A stretch of DNA of 64,000 nucleotides from Gammaproteobacteria bacterium. Its GTDB lineage: Bacteria > Pseudomonadota > Gammaproteobacteria > UBA4575. The position numbers were made by a program, and so were the translations under genes. The notes beneath the pieces were generated by a model that made no database searches, was not told the origin of the DNA, and saw nothing but the letters and a program-made list of their open reading frames with translations. The DNA lies in NCBI GenBank assembly GCA_014075255.1, contig CP046178.1, positions 1-64,000 on the forward strand, read 5' to 3'. Position 1 is the first letter of the stretch. Each line of letters begins with the position of its first letter. This document shows, one piece after another, positions 1-8,674 of the stretch.

Positions 1-2
1 GT

Positions 3-65
3 CATTATGAAAAGCTTTACGAGGCGGATTTACTAAAGCATAAAGTTGAGGTCGCATGCGCATAA
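3..65 (+). CDS. Possible 3' end of an upstream gene (partial)
   Basis: One plus-strand frame is open from the left edge to a TAA at 63-65. It encodes about 20 residues ending in KVEVACA. The TAA shares its last base with an in-frame ATG of pilW (65-67), a TAATG junction typical of translational coupling. In many relatives rlmN or ndk lies upstream of pilW, but this tail does not look like either. Sixty bases is too little to identify the product, and the frame could be open by chance. Confidence 0.3.
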   Translation, partial: HYEKLYEADLLKHKVEVACA

Positions 66-838
66 TGTTACGTACGTTATTTGTTTTAAGCATACTGCTA
101 ATATTGCTGTCTGCATGTACAACGTCTAATATTGATGCTCCTTTGTCCGAAAATCAAAAAGCTGCAGAAATTAATATTCAGCTCGGTGTGCGTTATTTGG
201 CTAAGGGCGAATTTAAGTTGGCAGATGAAAAATTACGTCGCGCACTTAAGCAAGATCCAAGATCAGCCACTGCACACTGGGTATTTGCTTTATTGCAAGA
301 AAGATTGGGCGAGAACGATGAGGCTGAGAAACATTTCCGTAAAGCCATCTCCTTGGACCCGAAAGATTCGAAAGCACATAATAATTATGGGACCTTCTTG
401 TGTAACCAAGATAGAGTTCTTGAGGCAGAAAAAGAATTTCTCAACGCAGTTGAAAATCCTTTATACAGTGAAGCTTCTTCTGCTTACGCTAATGCGGGCA
501 CCTGTTTTTTAAAAGTACCTGATAAAGTGAAAGCTGAAGAGTATTTCCAAAAATCCTTAGAAAAAAATGCCTCGCAGCGTTCTGCTTTGTATCAGATGGG
601 TTTGATCTCGTTTGAACGTCAGGAATACGAACAAGCATCATTTTATTTCCAAAAGTATGAAAGTGTAGCGAAGCATAATTCGCAATCTTTGTGGATGGCT
701 TATCAAACCGAAGTAAGTCTCGGTAATCCAGGTAAAGCAGAAAATTATGCGCATCAATTAAAAAGATCATTTCCCGCTTCGCAAGAGGCAAGATTGTTAG
801 CAGAAAGTTATTGGAATGCAGGAAAGAAACAACAATAG
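56..838 (+). CDS. pilW: Type IV pilus biogenesis/stability lipoprotein PilW (PilF)
   Basis: Outer-membrane lipoprotein that, in characterised relatives, supports assembly and stability of the PilQ secretin for type IV pili. The 260-residue product has a hydrophobic leader ending in the lipobox LLSAC, so Cys21 should be lipidated. Tetratricopeptide-like helices follow, for example HWVFALLQERLGENDEAEKH and ALYQMGLISFERQEYEQASF. Length fits the family. The ATG at 65 is an alternative start because it overlaps an upstream TAA (TAATG). It heads the conserved pilW-rodZ-hisS-yfgM-bamB-der block and overlaps rodZ, which points to one operon. Confidence 0.93.
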   Translation: MRIMLRTLFVLSILLILLSACTTSNIDAPLSENQKAAEINIQLGVRYLAKGEFKLADEKLRRALKQDPRSATAHWVFALLQERLGENDEAEKHFRKAISLDPKDSKAHNNYGTFLCNQDRVLEAEKEFLNAVENPLYSEASSAYANAGTCFLKVPDKVKAEEYFQKSLEKNASQRSALYQMGLISFERQEYEQASFYFQKYESVAKHNSQSLWMAYQTEVSLGNPGKAENYAHQLKRSFPASQEARLLAESYWNAGKKQQ

Positions 839-1760
839 CGAAACGCAGATAACAGCTAAAAAAAGCGTGAGCATTGGCGCGCTGTTATCTAATGCGCGTA
901 CTGCCATGGCGCTAAGCCAAGCAGATGTCGCGGAGCAGCTAAATTTACCAAAACATATAATCCAAGCAATCGAAGTGGATGATTATGAAAGCCTTCCTGA
1001 GTCCACATATATAAGAGGTTACTTGCGTAATTATGCTCGTGTAGTGGGTGTCAATGATGAAGGTTTGGTGAAGCTGTATTTTGATCAACATCATTTCGAA
1101 CCCGTTGCAGAAGTTAATAGAAAGTCGAAGCAAAGTTATGACCCAGCCATTTTATGGAGTTCGGCGGCTGTGTTTAGCATACTAGTGGGGTTAGTGATTA
1201 CCTGGTGGTTTGATGCTAATCAAATACCAGAACAAGGCGCTGAGCTTGTTAATAATAAAATCGAAATACATCGGGATAATGCAGAGGGGTCACTACTGGA
1301 TAAGTCTTTAGCGGGTAATGACCAAGTGTCAGAAGTAAAAGTACCCAAGGAAAGATTTGTTACAGAGGCAAAATCCAAGTCTTCATTTTCTATAAGTGAA
1401 GCGGGGCAACGCGTTACCGGCTCGGATGAGGCAGTTACTGCTGACCAGCAGCAAGCGATGGAAGAAGCGTCTAGAAATCCTACTCTTGTTACCTCAATAG
1501 ACGGCACACCGGTACTGACCGTAACGTATGTGGAAAAAAGCTGGACCGAAATCAGGGATGCTGATTCGAATACCTTAATACAAGGTTTGATTGAACCTGG
1601 AGTCGTGAGAAACTTAAGCGGTAAACCACCCTTTGAGATTTTTCTCGGTAATTCGCCCGGTGTAATAATTGAGGTTAATGGATTTTATTTTGATCATTCG
1701 CAATACAGCAGAAGCAACCGCACAGCACGATTTCAGGTATCGAACGGCTCACTCAATTAA
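816..1760 (+). CDS. rodZ: Cytoskeletal protein RodZ (HTH, one membrane span, DUF4115)
   Basis: Membrane protein that links MreB to the elongation machinery and helps set rod shape. An Xre-like helix-turn-helix domain spans about residues 20-90, including ALSQADVAEQLNLPKHIIQA and YIRGYLRNYARVVGV. A single membrane span lies at about 112-132. A low-complexity periplasmic linker is followed by a C-terminal beta domain (DUF4115) containing SWTEIRDADSNTLIQGLI. At 314 residues it is normal for the family. The ATG at 816 overlaps the end of pilW by 23 bases; a GTG at 868 is another possible start. In many gammaproteobacteria ispG follows rodZ, but here hisS follows directly. Confidence 0.93.
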   Translation: MQERNNNSETQITAKKSVSIGALLSNARTAMALSQADVAEQLNLPKHIIQAIEVDDYESLPESTYIRGYLRNYARVVGVNDEGLVKLYFDQHHFEPVAEVNRKSKQSYDPAILWSSAAVFSILVGLVITWWFDANQIPEQGAELVNNKIEIHRDNAEGSLLDKSLAGNDQVSEVKVPKERFVTEAKSKSSFSISEAGQRVTGSDEAVTADQQQAMEEASRNPTLVTSIDGTPVLTVTYVEKSWTEIRDADSNTLIQGLIEPGVVRNLSGKPPFEIFLGNSPGVIIEVNGFYFDHSQYSRSNRTARFQVSNGSLN

Positions 1761-1793
1761 TTTTTCCTCTCCCGCAGAAAGTAATAGTTAAAA

Positions 1794-3083
1794 ATGTCTA
1801 AGCGAATCCAATCCATTCGCGGTATGCATGATGTATTGCCGCCAGAAAGCGGTGTGTTACGTGCAATCGAGCATGCAACGCAAAGTGTTTTGCAACAATA
1901 TGGTTATCAAGAAATACGTATGCCTCTGCTTGAGCAGACAGAGCTTTTTAAACGCTCTTTGGGAGAGGTAACCGATATTGTGGAAAAGGAAATGTATACT
2001 TTTGAGGATCGTAACGGCGATAGTTTGACATTGCGTCCTGAAGGTACTGCGAGTTGCGTACGAGCAGGCATCCAACATGGGTTTTTATATGCTCAGCCAC
2101 AACGACTTTGGTATTGCGGACCGTTTTTCCGTCATGAGCGTCCTCAAAAAGGTCGATATCGTCAATTCCATCAACTTGGTGTAGAAACATTCGGTTTTGT
2201 TGGGCCAGATATTGATGCAGAGTTGATCATTTTAAGTGCCCATATGTGGAAGAAAATCAATCTTCCCATGCAGCCAAGATTAGAAATAAATAGTTTGGGT
2301 TCATCGCAAGCACGAAAGAAATATCGAGAAATACTTATCGCTTATTTGCAGCAATATGAAACCCAGCTTGATAACGAAGCCAAGCAACGCTTGCACACAA
2401 ATCCGTTACGTATCTTAGATAGCAAAAATCCTGATTTACAAGAGATTATTCAAAATGCTCCGAGTTTGTTAGAACATTTAGATGCCGAATCAGCAGATCA
2501 TTTTTTGCAATTACAAAAACGATTGGATGCTGCAAATATTACATACACCATAAATCCTCGTCTTGTGCGTGGTTTAGATTATTACAGCAAAACCGTATTT
2601 GAATGGATTGCTGAAGGGTTAGGTGCGCAAGCTACGATTTGTGCTGGAGGCCGATATGATGGTTTAGTGGATCAATTGGGTGGTAAACCATGCCCTGCTG
2701 CGGGTTTTGCGATTGGTTTAGAAAGACTGGCCTCATTACTGGAAGGCTCTCAGCAAGCTGATTCATTAGCAAATGCTTCTGATGTGGATGTCTATATGGT
2801 GCTCATGGGTGAGGAGGCTGAAATGGCTGGATTACAACTAGCAGACCAACTTCGCACACAGCTACCTATATCTTCTGTGGTAACAAATTGCGGTGGAGGT
2901 AGTATAAAATCACAGATGAAGCGAGCCGATAAGTCAAAAGCTAGGCTGGCTTTTATTTTGGGTGAGGATGAGCTGAAAAACCAAAATGTCACGGTGAAAT
3001 ACATGCGTGAAAAGCGTGACCAAGCAACGGTTTCACAGGGTGATGTACTGAATTTTTTAGATAGTTATTTAAATACGCAATAA
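1794..3083 (+). CDS. hisS: Histidine--tRNA ligase
   Basis: Cytoplasmic class II aminoacyl-tRNA synthetase that charges tRNA-His. The 429-residue protein shows the family hallmarks: RGMHDVLP near the N-terminus, motif 2 FFRHERPQKGRYRQFHQLGV at about 112-131, the histidine-specific RGLDYYSKTVFEW at about 258-270, GGRYDGLV, and motif 3 GFAIGLERL. A C-terminal anticodon-binding domain follows. Length is typical. It sits 33 bases after rodZ and 19 before yfgM in an apparent operon. Confidence 0.98.
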   Translation: MSKRIQSIRGMHDVLPPESGVLRAIEHATQSVLQQYGYQEIRMPLLEQTELFKRSLGEVTDIVEKEMYTFEDRNGDSLTLRPEGTASCVRAGIQHGFLYAQPQRLWYCGPFFRHERPQKGRYRQFHQLGVETFGFVGPDIDAELIILSAHMWKKINLPMQPRLEINSLGSSQARKKYREILIAYLQQYETQLDNEAKQRLHTNPLRILDSKNPDLQEIIQNAPSLLEHLDAESADHFLQLQKRLDAANITYTINPRLVRGLDYYSKTVFEWIAEGLGAQATICAGGRYDGLVDQLGGKPCPAAGFAIGLERLASLLEGSQQADSLANASDVDVYMVLMGEEAEMAGLQLADQLRTQLPISSVVTNCGGGSIKSQMKRADKSKARLAFILGEDELKNQNVTVKYMREKRDQATVSQGDVLNFLDSYLNTQ

Positions 3084-3102
3084 ATTAGGTAAGCAAGAAA
3101 AT

Positions 3103-3726
3103 ATGGCTGAGTACGAAACAGAAGAACAGCAGGTTGAAGCGCTAAAAGATTGGTGGAAGCAAAATGGTCTAGCAGTTATTGGTGGTGCAGTATTAGGTAT
3201 TTCTGCGCTCATGGGCTGGCGTGGCTGGAATTGGCATCAAGAAAAGCAGGCGACTGAGGCTTCAGATATTTTCGCTGTAGTGCAAGAAGCGGTTAATAAG
3301 AATGATGTGAATGCTTTACAAGAGCAAACTAAAACGTTGCGAGATAATTATGCAGCTACACCTTATGCATCGCTGGCAGTTTTGCATCAAGCAAAAAATT
3401 TAACTGAGCAAGGCAATACTGATGCTGCGGAAGAAAGTTTGCGCTGGGTGTTAAATAACAGCAAACAAGAAACTGTGCAGAATGTTGCGCGTTTGCGCTT
3501 GGCCCGGCTTTTACTCGCAGACAATAAAGTTGATGAAGCTCAAGCTATGGTAGGTAGCGAAATGTCTGATGCCTATGCGTCATTAGCAAATGAAATTCGT
3601 GGCGATATTTTTGTAGCTAAAGGTGAAATTGAGCAAGCTAAAGAAGCTTATGATCAAGCCATGCAATCAGCTAGCGGTGACGGTGTAGAATACTTGCAAC
3701 TTAAGCGCAATAATTTAGGCAGTTAA
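3103..3726 (+). CDS. yfgM: YfgM/UPF0070 family membrane-anchored TPR protein
   Basis: Ancillary inner-membrane protein which, in E. coli, contacts SecYEG and the periplasmic chaperone network. The 207-residue product begins with the family signature ETEEQQVEALKDWWKQNG. A single membrane span (about residues 24-42, containing AVIGGAVLGISALMGW) and a periplasmic TPR-like helical domain follow. It lies directly between hisS and bamB, the conserved position for this gene, and ends 19 bases before the preferred bamB ATG. Confidence 0.92.
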   Translation: MAEYETEEQQVEALKDWWKQNGLAVIGGAVLGISALMGWRGWNWHQEKQATEASDIFAVVQEAVNKNDVNALQEQTKTLRDNYAATPYASLAVLHQAKNLTEQGNTDAAEESLRWVLNNSKQETVQNVARLRLARLLLADNKVDEAQAMVGSEMSDAYASLANEIRGDIFVAKGEIEQAKEAYDQAMQSASGDGVEYLQLKRNNLGS

Positions 3727-3745
3727 CTTGGCAATTTCAATCGCG

Positions 3746-4927
3746 ATGCGTAATTGCATCAATCTACTTTTAATAATTGTGATCGCAAGCAGTTTGCAAC
3801 TTGCGGGTTGCAGCGTATTAAGCAAACCAAAAGAATGGTTTGAAAAAGAAGAAAATCCGAGAGAGCCAGCAAAGCTTGCAAAAATCGAAGCTGAAAAAAT
3901 TAGTGTGCAACAGGTTTGGCGTAATTCGGTTGGTAATTTAGAAGAGTCTTACAATAAAATACGTCCTTATATTACCGATAATCGTGTGTACCTTAGTGAT
4001 GCTGAAGGTCGTGTAGAGGCCTGGCAGCGTGAAGATGGTAAGCACTTATGGTCTGTAAATCTTAAAGAAGATATTTCTGGCGGGGTAAATGGTGGCGAAG
4101 GAATTGTCGCCATTGGAACGGAAAACGGCGAGGTCGTTGCTTTGGATGCAGATGATGGCAGTGAAAGTTGGCGCACCAAAGTACCGAGTGAAGCAATGTC
4201 ATTGTCAGAAGCAAGATATGGAGTCATTGCAGTAAGAACGAATGATAATTCTGTGCATGCTTTGGATGTAAGATCTGGCAATATAAGTTGGAGTGCAGGC
4301 AAAAGTCGTCCGGCATTAACATTGCGAGGCGCGAGTCAGCCCAAAGTGGTGGGTGATTTAGTGCTAGTGGGTTTCGATGATGGAAAGTTAATGGCCATAA
4401 ATTTGCGCGATGGCGAACCCGTGTGGGAAGTGCCGGTTTCAATACCAAAAGGACGCTCTGAATTAGAACGTATGTCCGATGTGGATGGTGAATTTGCTTA
4501 TCTTGATGGTATCGTATTTGCAGCGAGTTTTAATGGCCGAGTAGTCGCTATTGATTTAGACACAGGTAAAACACAATGGACAAAAGATCTCTCATCATAT
4601 GCAGGTCTGAGTGTAGATCGTGAGCGAGTCTATGTAACCGATGCTGATGATAGCGTTTGGGGCTTAGATATTTCTACAGGCGCAACCTTGTGGCGACAAG
4701 ATAAATTTTTGTATAGGGAGCTTACTGCTCCACAAGTAATGGGTAACTACATTGTGGTCGGCGATTACGATGGTTACCTGCATTGGCTTTCTAAAGAGGA
4801 TGGAAAAATTATCGGCCGTGACAATGTCGCGGGAGATAAAATAGAAGTAGCCCCTATCATTATAAATAACCGTGCCTATGTGCTGGCAAATAATGGTTCA
4901 CTTTCAGTATTGCAATACCGAAAGTAA
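3746..4927 (+). CDS. bamB: Outer membrane assembly lipoprotein BamB
   Basis: Lipoprotein of the BAM complex that inserts beta-barrel proteins into the outer membrane. I chose the ATG at 3746 over the in-frame TTG at 3728 because it gives a clean signal peptide ending in the lipobox QLAGC (Cys22). The mature part is an eight-bladed PQQ-type propeller with repeated blades such as GKHLWSVNLKEDISGG and TGKTQWTKDL. The resulting length, 393 residues, is typical. It follows yfgM closely and precedes der, the conserved arrangement. Confidence 0.95.
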   Translation: MRNCINLLLIIVIASSLQLAGCSVLSKPKEWFEKEENPREPAKLAKIEAEKISVQQVWRNSVGNLEESYNKIRPYITDNRVYLSDAEGRVEAWQREDGKHLWSVNLKEDISGGVNGGEGIVAIGTENGEVVALDADDGSESWRTKVPSEAMSLSEARYGVIAVRTNDNSVHALDVRSGNISWSAGKSRPALTLRGASQPKVVGDLVLVGFDDGKLMAINLRDGEPVWEVPVSIPKGRSELERMSDVDGEFAYLDGIVFAASFNGRVVAIDLDTGKTQWTKDLSSYAGLSVDRERVYVTDADDSVWGLDISTGATLWRQDKFLYRELTAPQVMGNYIVVGDYDGYLHWLSKEDGKIIGRDNVAGDKIEVAPIIINNRAYVLANNGSLSVLQYRK

Positions 4928-4989
4928 TTCCCCAAGTTTTTTACTAGTTTCTTTTATTCAAATATTTAGTAACCAACGAGTGTATAGAT

Positions 4990-6399
4990 ATGAAGCCTGT
5001 CATAGCGCTGGTTGGTCGACCTAATGTTGGTAAATCAACCTTATTTAACTATCTAACTAAATCTAATAATGCTTTGGTTGCAGACCAGCCTGGTCTCACG
5101 CGTGATCGTATTTATGGCTTAAGCAAGCGTTTCGATAATCGCTATATTGTCATTGATACAGGTGGTATTGCACCACGGGATGAATCACAGGATCAAGACG
5201 ATATTAATCATGCCATTAGCACACAAGCATGGCATGCCATTGAAGAAGCTGATTTGGTGTGTTTTTTGGTCGATGGTAGAGAAGGCTTGGTTTCTCAAGA
5301 TCAAGAAGTTTTCAAAAAGTTAAGATCTACAAATAAAAAAGTATTTGTTTTAGTTAACAAAGTAGATTCTGGTGTGGCCAATATGCTTTCCAGTGATTTT
5401 TATTCACTAGGCGCAGAACATGTATATGAAACTTCTGCTAGATCAGGGAAAGGTGTACGTGCTTTATTTGCAATAATAGATGAACAATTCCCTGATCGAG
5501 AAGAAGAGCCAGAGGAAGACGGTCCTTCAGATGTAATAAAAGTAGCGCTAGTCGGCAGACCCAATGTGGGTAAGTCAACCTTAGCGAATGCTTTGATAGG
5601 TGAAGAGCGTTTTGTAACATCTGATGTTCCTGGTACAACACGTGACAGTATCTCCGCTAACATAGAAAAGTTTGGCACCAAGTTTGAGCTTATTGATACA
5701 GCTGGTGTACGTCGTCGTAGCAAAGTAAATGATATGGTTGAAAAATTCAGCGTGGTGAAAACCATTCAAGCCATTGAGGATGCCCACGTAGTGATATTAA
5801 TGCTCGATGGCACCAAAGAATTTGCAGTACAAGATGCGCACTTGGCAGGCATGGTGCTGCAAAGCGGTCGTGCAGTGGTGGTGGCAATCAATAAAACCGA
5901 TGTCAGTTCTTTTGAAGATCGTAAAGAGATGCAAAAAGGCTTTGACCTAAAGTTACGTTTCTTAGAGTTTGCAGAGAGACAATTTATATCCGCTAAACAT
6001 AAAGAAGGTATTACAAAACTGATGCGTGCCGCTGCACGAGCGTATAAATCAGCTAATGTGAACGTAAACACCTCTGATTTAAATAGAATGTTAGAAGGTG
6101 CTTTAGAAAGTTTTCAGCCACCACTGGTAAGAGGGCGTAGGATAAAACTCAAATATGCTGCACAAGTAAGCAGTTGCCCACCCACCTTTGCTATTCATGG
6201 TAATCAAATAGAAAGAATTCCAGCAACCTATAAACGTTATTTGGAAAACTACTTTCGTAAGTCATTGAAACTAGTTGGAACCCCTATTCAACTTCTCTTT
6301 AAACAACCAGATAATCCTTATGCAGGTAGGCATAATAAATTAACGCCTCGCCAAGAGCACAGCCGCAAACGCATGATGAAGAAAGTTAAAAAACGATAG
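4990..6399 (+). CDS. der: Ribosome biogenesis GTPase Der (EngA)
   Basis: Essential tandem GTPase that helps mature the 50S ribosomal subunit. Two G domains are visible, each with the P-loop GRPNVGKST (about residues 9-17 and 188-196), a DTGG or DTAG G3 motif and an NKVD or NKTD G4 motif. A KH-like domain (about 360-445) and a basic tail rich in Lys and Arg follow. At 469 residues the length is standard. It closes the pilW-to-der block. Confidence 0.98.
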   Translation: MKPVIALVGRPNVGKSTLFNYLTKSNNALVADQPGLTRDRIYGLSKRFDNRYIVIDTGGIAPRDESQDQDDINHAISTQAWHAIEEADLVCFLVDGREGLVSQDQEVFKKLRSTNKKVFVLVNKVDSGVANMLSSDFYSLGAEHVYETSARSGKGVRALFAIIDEQFPDREEEPEEDGPSDVIKVALVGRPNVGKSTLANALIGEERFVTSDVPGTTRDSISANIEKFGTKFELIDTAGVRRRSKVNDMVEKFSVVKTIQAIEDAHVVILMLDGTKEFAVQDAHLAGMVLQSGRAVVVAINKTDVSSFEDRKEMQKGFDLKLRFLEFAERQFISAKHKEGITKLMRAAARAYKSANVNVNTSDLNRMLEGALESFQPPLVRGRRIKLKYAAQVSSCPPTFAIHGNQIERIPATYKRYLENYFRKSLKLVGTPIQLLFKQPDNPYAGRHNKLTPRQEHSRKRMMKKVKKR

Positions 6400-6437
6400 A
6401 AAGTTTAAATAAAATATAGCTTGTTCCTTTAAAAAAT

Positions 6438-6815
6438 ATGACTGAGCACCTAGAAACTGTCATGGTAAAGTTATTAGCACCATTAATAATGCTACTGGCA
6501 ATAGCAGTTATTTATTTTATCTTTAATAGACAGCAGTCTCTATGGAGCCGAGTACTTGCATCGTCACATTCATTGATCGCAATAGTCGGCATCCTTTACG
6601 CGATTATTGCAAGTAGCTACACGAGTCCATCTTCTTTTGCGCCGCATACCGCTATTTTTTCTAATATATTAGTGATTGCGTGTATATTTGGATTTGTTGC
6701 AGTATTGTATTTTGAAGGTAACAAGAGCATACATCTATTGTTGCTCCCATTTTTGTTATGCATGGCATACATATGGCATGTTGGTGGAAAGGTGATCACC
6801 CATAATTGGGTGTGA
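6438..6815 (+). CDS. Small integral membrane protein of unknown function
   Basis: A 125-residue protein that is almost entirely hydrophobic, with about four predicted membrane helices: around 11-29, 36-56, 66-85 and 92-112. I do not recognise the family and see no catalytic motif. It starts 38 bases after der and may share its transcript. An in-frame ATG at 6462 (MVKLLAPLIM) could be the true start. Reality as a gene rests on the open length, the membrane-protein composition and the fit between flanking genes. Confidence 0.6.
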   Translation: MTEHLETVMVKLLAPLIMLLAIAVIYFIFNRQQSLWSRVLASSHSLIAIVGILYAIIASSYTSPSSFAPHTAIFSNILVIACIFGFVAVLYFEGNKSIHLLLLPFLLCMAYIWHVGGKVITHNWV

Positions 6816-6914
6816 TTTTGGTGAATTGCCTAAGAGTGTGGATTGGTAAGTTACGTATGTTTATTTAAAAACTATTTGCTAGAATGCATTTCTAGATCTT
6901 CCTTTGGATAATGC

Positions 6915-8246
6915 ATGGTTTTAAAAAAAGGCACTCTCTCTGCTCGCGGACTTCATGAGCTATATGCAGAAGATGCAGGCAAAGCCGATAAGCTTTTATG
7001 GGGCAGAGAAGCGAATCCGCTTACGCGACGTGGGTTTTTAACCAAAAGTAGTTTGCTTGCCATGAGCGCTGCAGTAGGTGCGGCCATTCCTTTCGCGCAT
7101 TTAATACCAAGTGGGCTGATTCCAGCTGCATTTGCTGAAGAAGAAACACCTTTTAAAATTGAAGGCAAAGACGGCTTGATTGTATTAAATGATCGGCCCG
7201 TTAATGCCGAAACGCCTGCACATTTGCTGGATGATGAGATCACGCCAGCGAAACATATGTTTGTTCGCAACAATGGTATTCCACCTGTTAAAGAAAAAAT
7301 TGATCCAGCAGCATGGAAATTAGAAATTGCAGGTGAAGCGTGTGAAACACCTGCTTCGTTTACCATAAGTGAACTAAAAGAAAAATTTAAAACTTATACC
7401 TATCAATTACAACTTGAATGCGGTGGTAATGGGCGTAGTGAATTTGTGCCTTCTGCAAGTGGTAACCAGTGGACTACGGGTGCAGTCGCCTGTCCAACCT
7501 TTACTGGTGTGCGGGTACGTGACGTATTGGAGTCTTGTGGAATTAAAGATAACGCAGTGTATATCGGGTATTACGGAGCCGATACTCATTTAAGTGGTGA
7601 CCTTGATAAACAGCCGATCTCACGTGGTGTGCCGATTCAAAAAGCCGTTCAAGATGAATCACTCATTGCTTGGGCGATGAATGATGAAGATATTCCATAC
7701 CTTAATGGTTATCCGTTACGTTTGGTTTGTTCTGGATGGCCCGGTTCAGTATCAGGAAAGTGGTTAACTAGAATTGTTGTACGTGACCAAGTACATGATG
7801 GCAAGAAAATGGAAGCACCTTCGTATCGTGTGCCTAAAGTTCCAGTGGCCCCAGGTACGGAAGTGCCGAAAGAAGATATGCAGATTATCGAATCCATGCC
7901 GGTTAAATCACTGGTTACTTTTCCAAAATCAGGCATTAGTCATAAACTAGCTAAACCGTTAGCGGTGCGTGGTCATGCTTGGGCAGGGGATTTTCAAGTA
8001 GCTAAAGTTGAAGTGTCGAACGACTTTGGCGCTACCTGGAAAATGGTGATGCTTCAAGCTCCAGTAAATAAGTTTGCGTGGCAGCATTGGCGAACAGAAA
8101 TAACGTTTCCTGAAATCGGTTATTACGAGGTTTGGGCAAAAGCGATTGATCGCGAAGGGCGTTCACAACCGATGGTGGTGCCAGGCTGGAACCCTAAAGG
8201 TTATTTAAACAATGCATGTCATCGCATTGCAGTTCAAGTGGTATGA
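6915..8246 (+). CDS. soxC: Periplasmic molybdenum sulfite dehydrogenase, SoxC/SorA family
   Basis: Sulfite-oxidase-fold enzyme expected to oxidise sulfite or sulfane sulfur in the periplasm and pass electrons to cytochrome c. The N-terminus carries the SoxC-type RGLHELYAED leader, then a twin-arginine motif TRRGFLTKS (Arg38-Arg39) and a probable cleavage site after AAFA (about 74). The molybdenum-ligating Cys is in LQLECGGNGRSEF (about Cys169). A C-terminal dimerisation domain begins near residue 325. The product is 443 residues. The next gene overlaps by four bases and encodes a monohaem cytochrome c, as in SorAB. No other sox genes are in the window. Confidence 0.9.
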   Translation: MVLKKGTLSARGLHELYAEDAGKADKLLWGREANPLTRRGFLTKSSLLAMSAAVGAAIPFAHLIPSGLIPAAFAEEETPFKIEGKDGLIVLNDRPVNAETPAHLLDDEITPAKHMFVRNNGIPPVKEKIDPAAWKLEIAGEACETPASFTISELKEKFKTYTYQLQLECGGNGRSEFVPSASGNQWTTGAVACPTFTGVRVRDVLESCGIKDNAVYIGYYGADTHLSGDLDKQPISRGVPIQKAVQDESLIAWAMNDEDIPYLNGYPLRLVCSGWPGSVSGKWLTRIVVRDQVHDGKKMEAPSYRVPKVPVAPGTEVPKEDMQIIESMPVKSLVTFPKSGISHKLAKPLAVRGHAWAGDFQVAKVEVSNDFGATWKMVMLQAPVNKFAWQHWRTEITFPEIGYYEVWAKAIDREGRSQPMVVPGWNPKGYLNNACHRIAVQVV

Positions 8247-8635
8247 AACTTTTCACTTTTGTTTCGTTACTGATAATTACTTTTGCGCTAAGCATTACTG
8301 TACAGGCAGAACAGGTGGATGAATCTACTGGTTTAATCAAAACAGATGGATGGGAAACCGTACGTAATAATTGTATTGCGTGTCATTCAACAAAATTAAT
8401 TACTCAAAATCACGGTGCTCGAAACCGCTGGTTGGCAATGATTGAATGGATGCAAGCTACTCAAGGTTTGCAGCAATTTGATGCTGATACACAAGAGATA
8501 ATATTGTCTTATCTGAGTGTACATTACGGCCCTAAAGAAGATGCGAGGCGATCATCATTAGATCCTCTTTTGATGCCGAGTAATCCATATAAAAAAACTT
8601 TGCAGCCACAAAATATTACGCCTGAGTTGAAATAA
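8243..8635 (+). CDS. Monohaem cytochrome c subunit of the sulfite dehydrogenase (SorB-like)
   Basis: Periplasmic electron acceptor for the preceding molybdoenzyme. I chose the ATG at 8243, which overlaps the previous stop as ATGA and gives a clean signal peptide ending VQA. A longer frame opening at 8216 is only an upstream extension. The 130-residue protein has one haem c motif, CIACH (about Cys44-His48). A methionine in EWMQATQGLQ may be the distal ligand, by analogy. Size fits SorB-like cytochromes rather than dihaem SoxD. Confidence 0.88.
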   Translation: MKLFTFVSLLIITFALSITVQAEQVDESTGLIKTDGWETVRNNCIACHSTKLITQNHGARNRWLAMIEWMQATQGLQQFDADTQEIILSYLSVHYGPKEDARRSSLDPLLMPSNPYKKTLQPQNITPELK

Positions 8636-8674
8636 TAATCCTATATATTATATGTGCGGAGATTGGAGCTAAGT

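Noticed and set aside
8216-8242. Longer start for the cytochrome c gene
   Set aside because: The extension lacks signal-peptide character and overlaps the molybdoenzyme gene by 31 bases; the ATGA junction at 8243 gives a proper leader.
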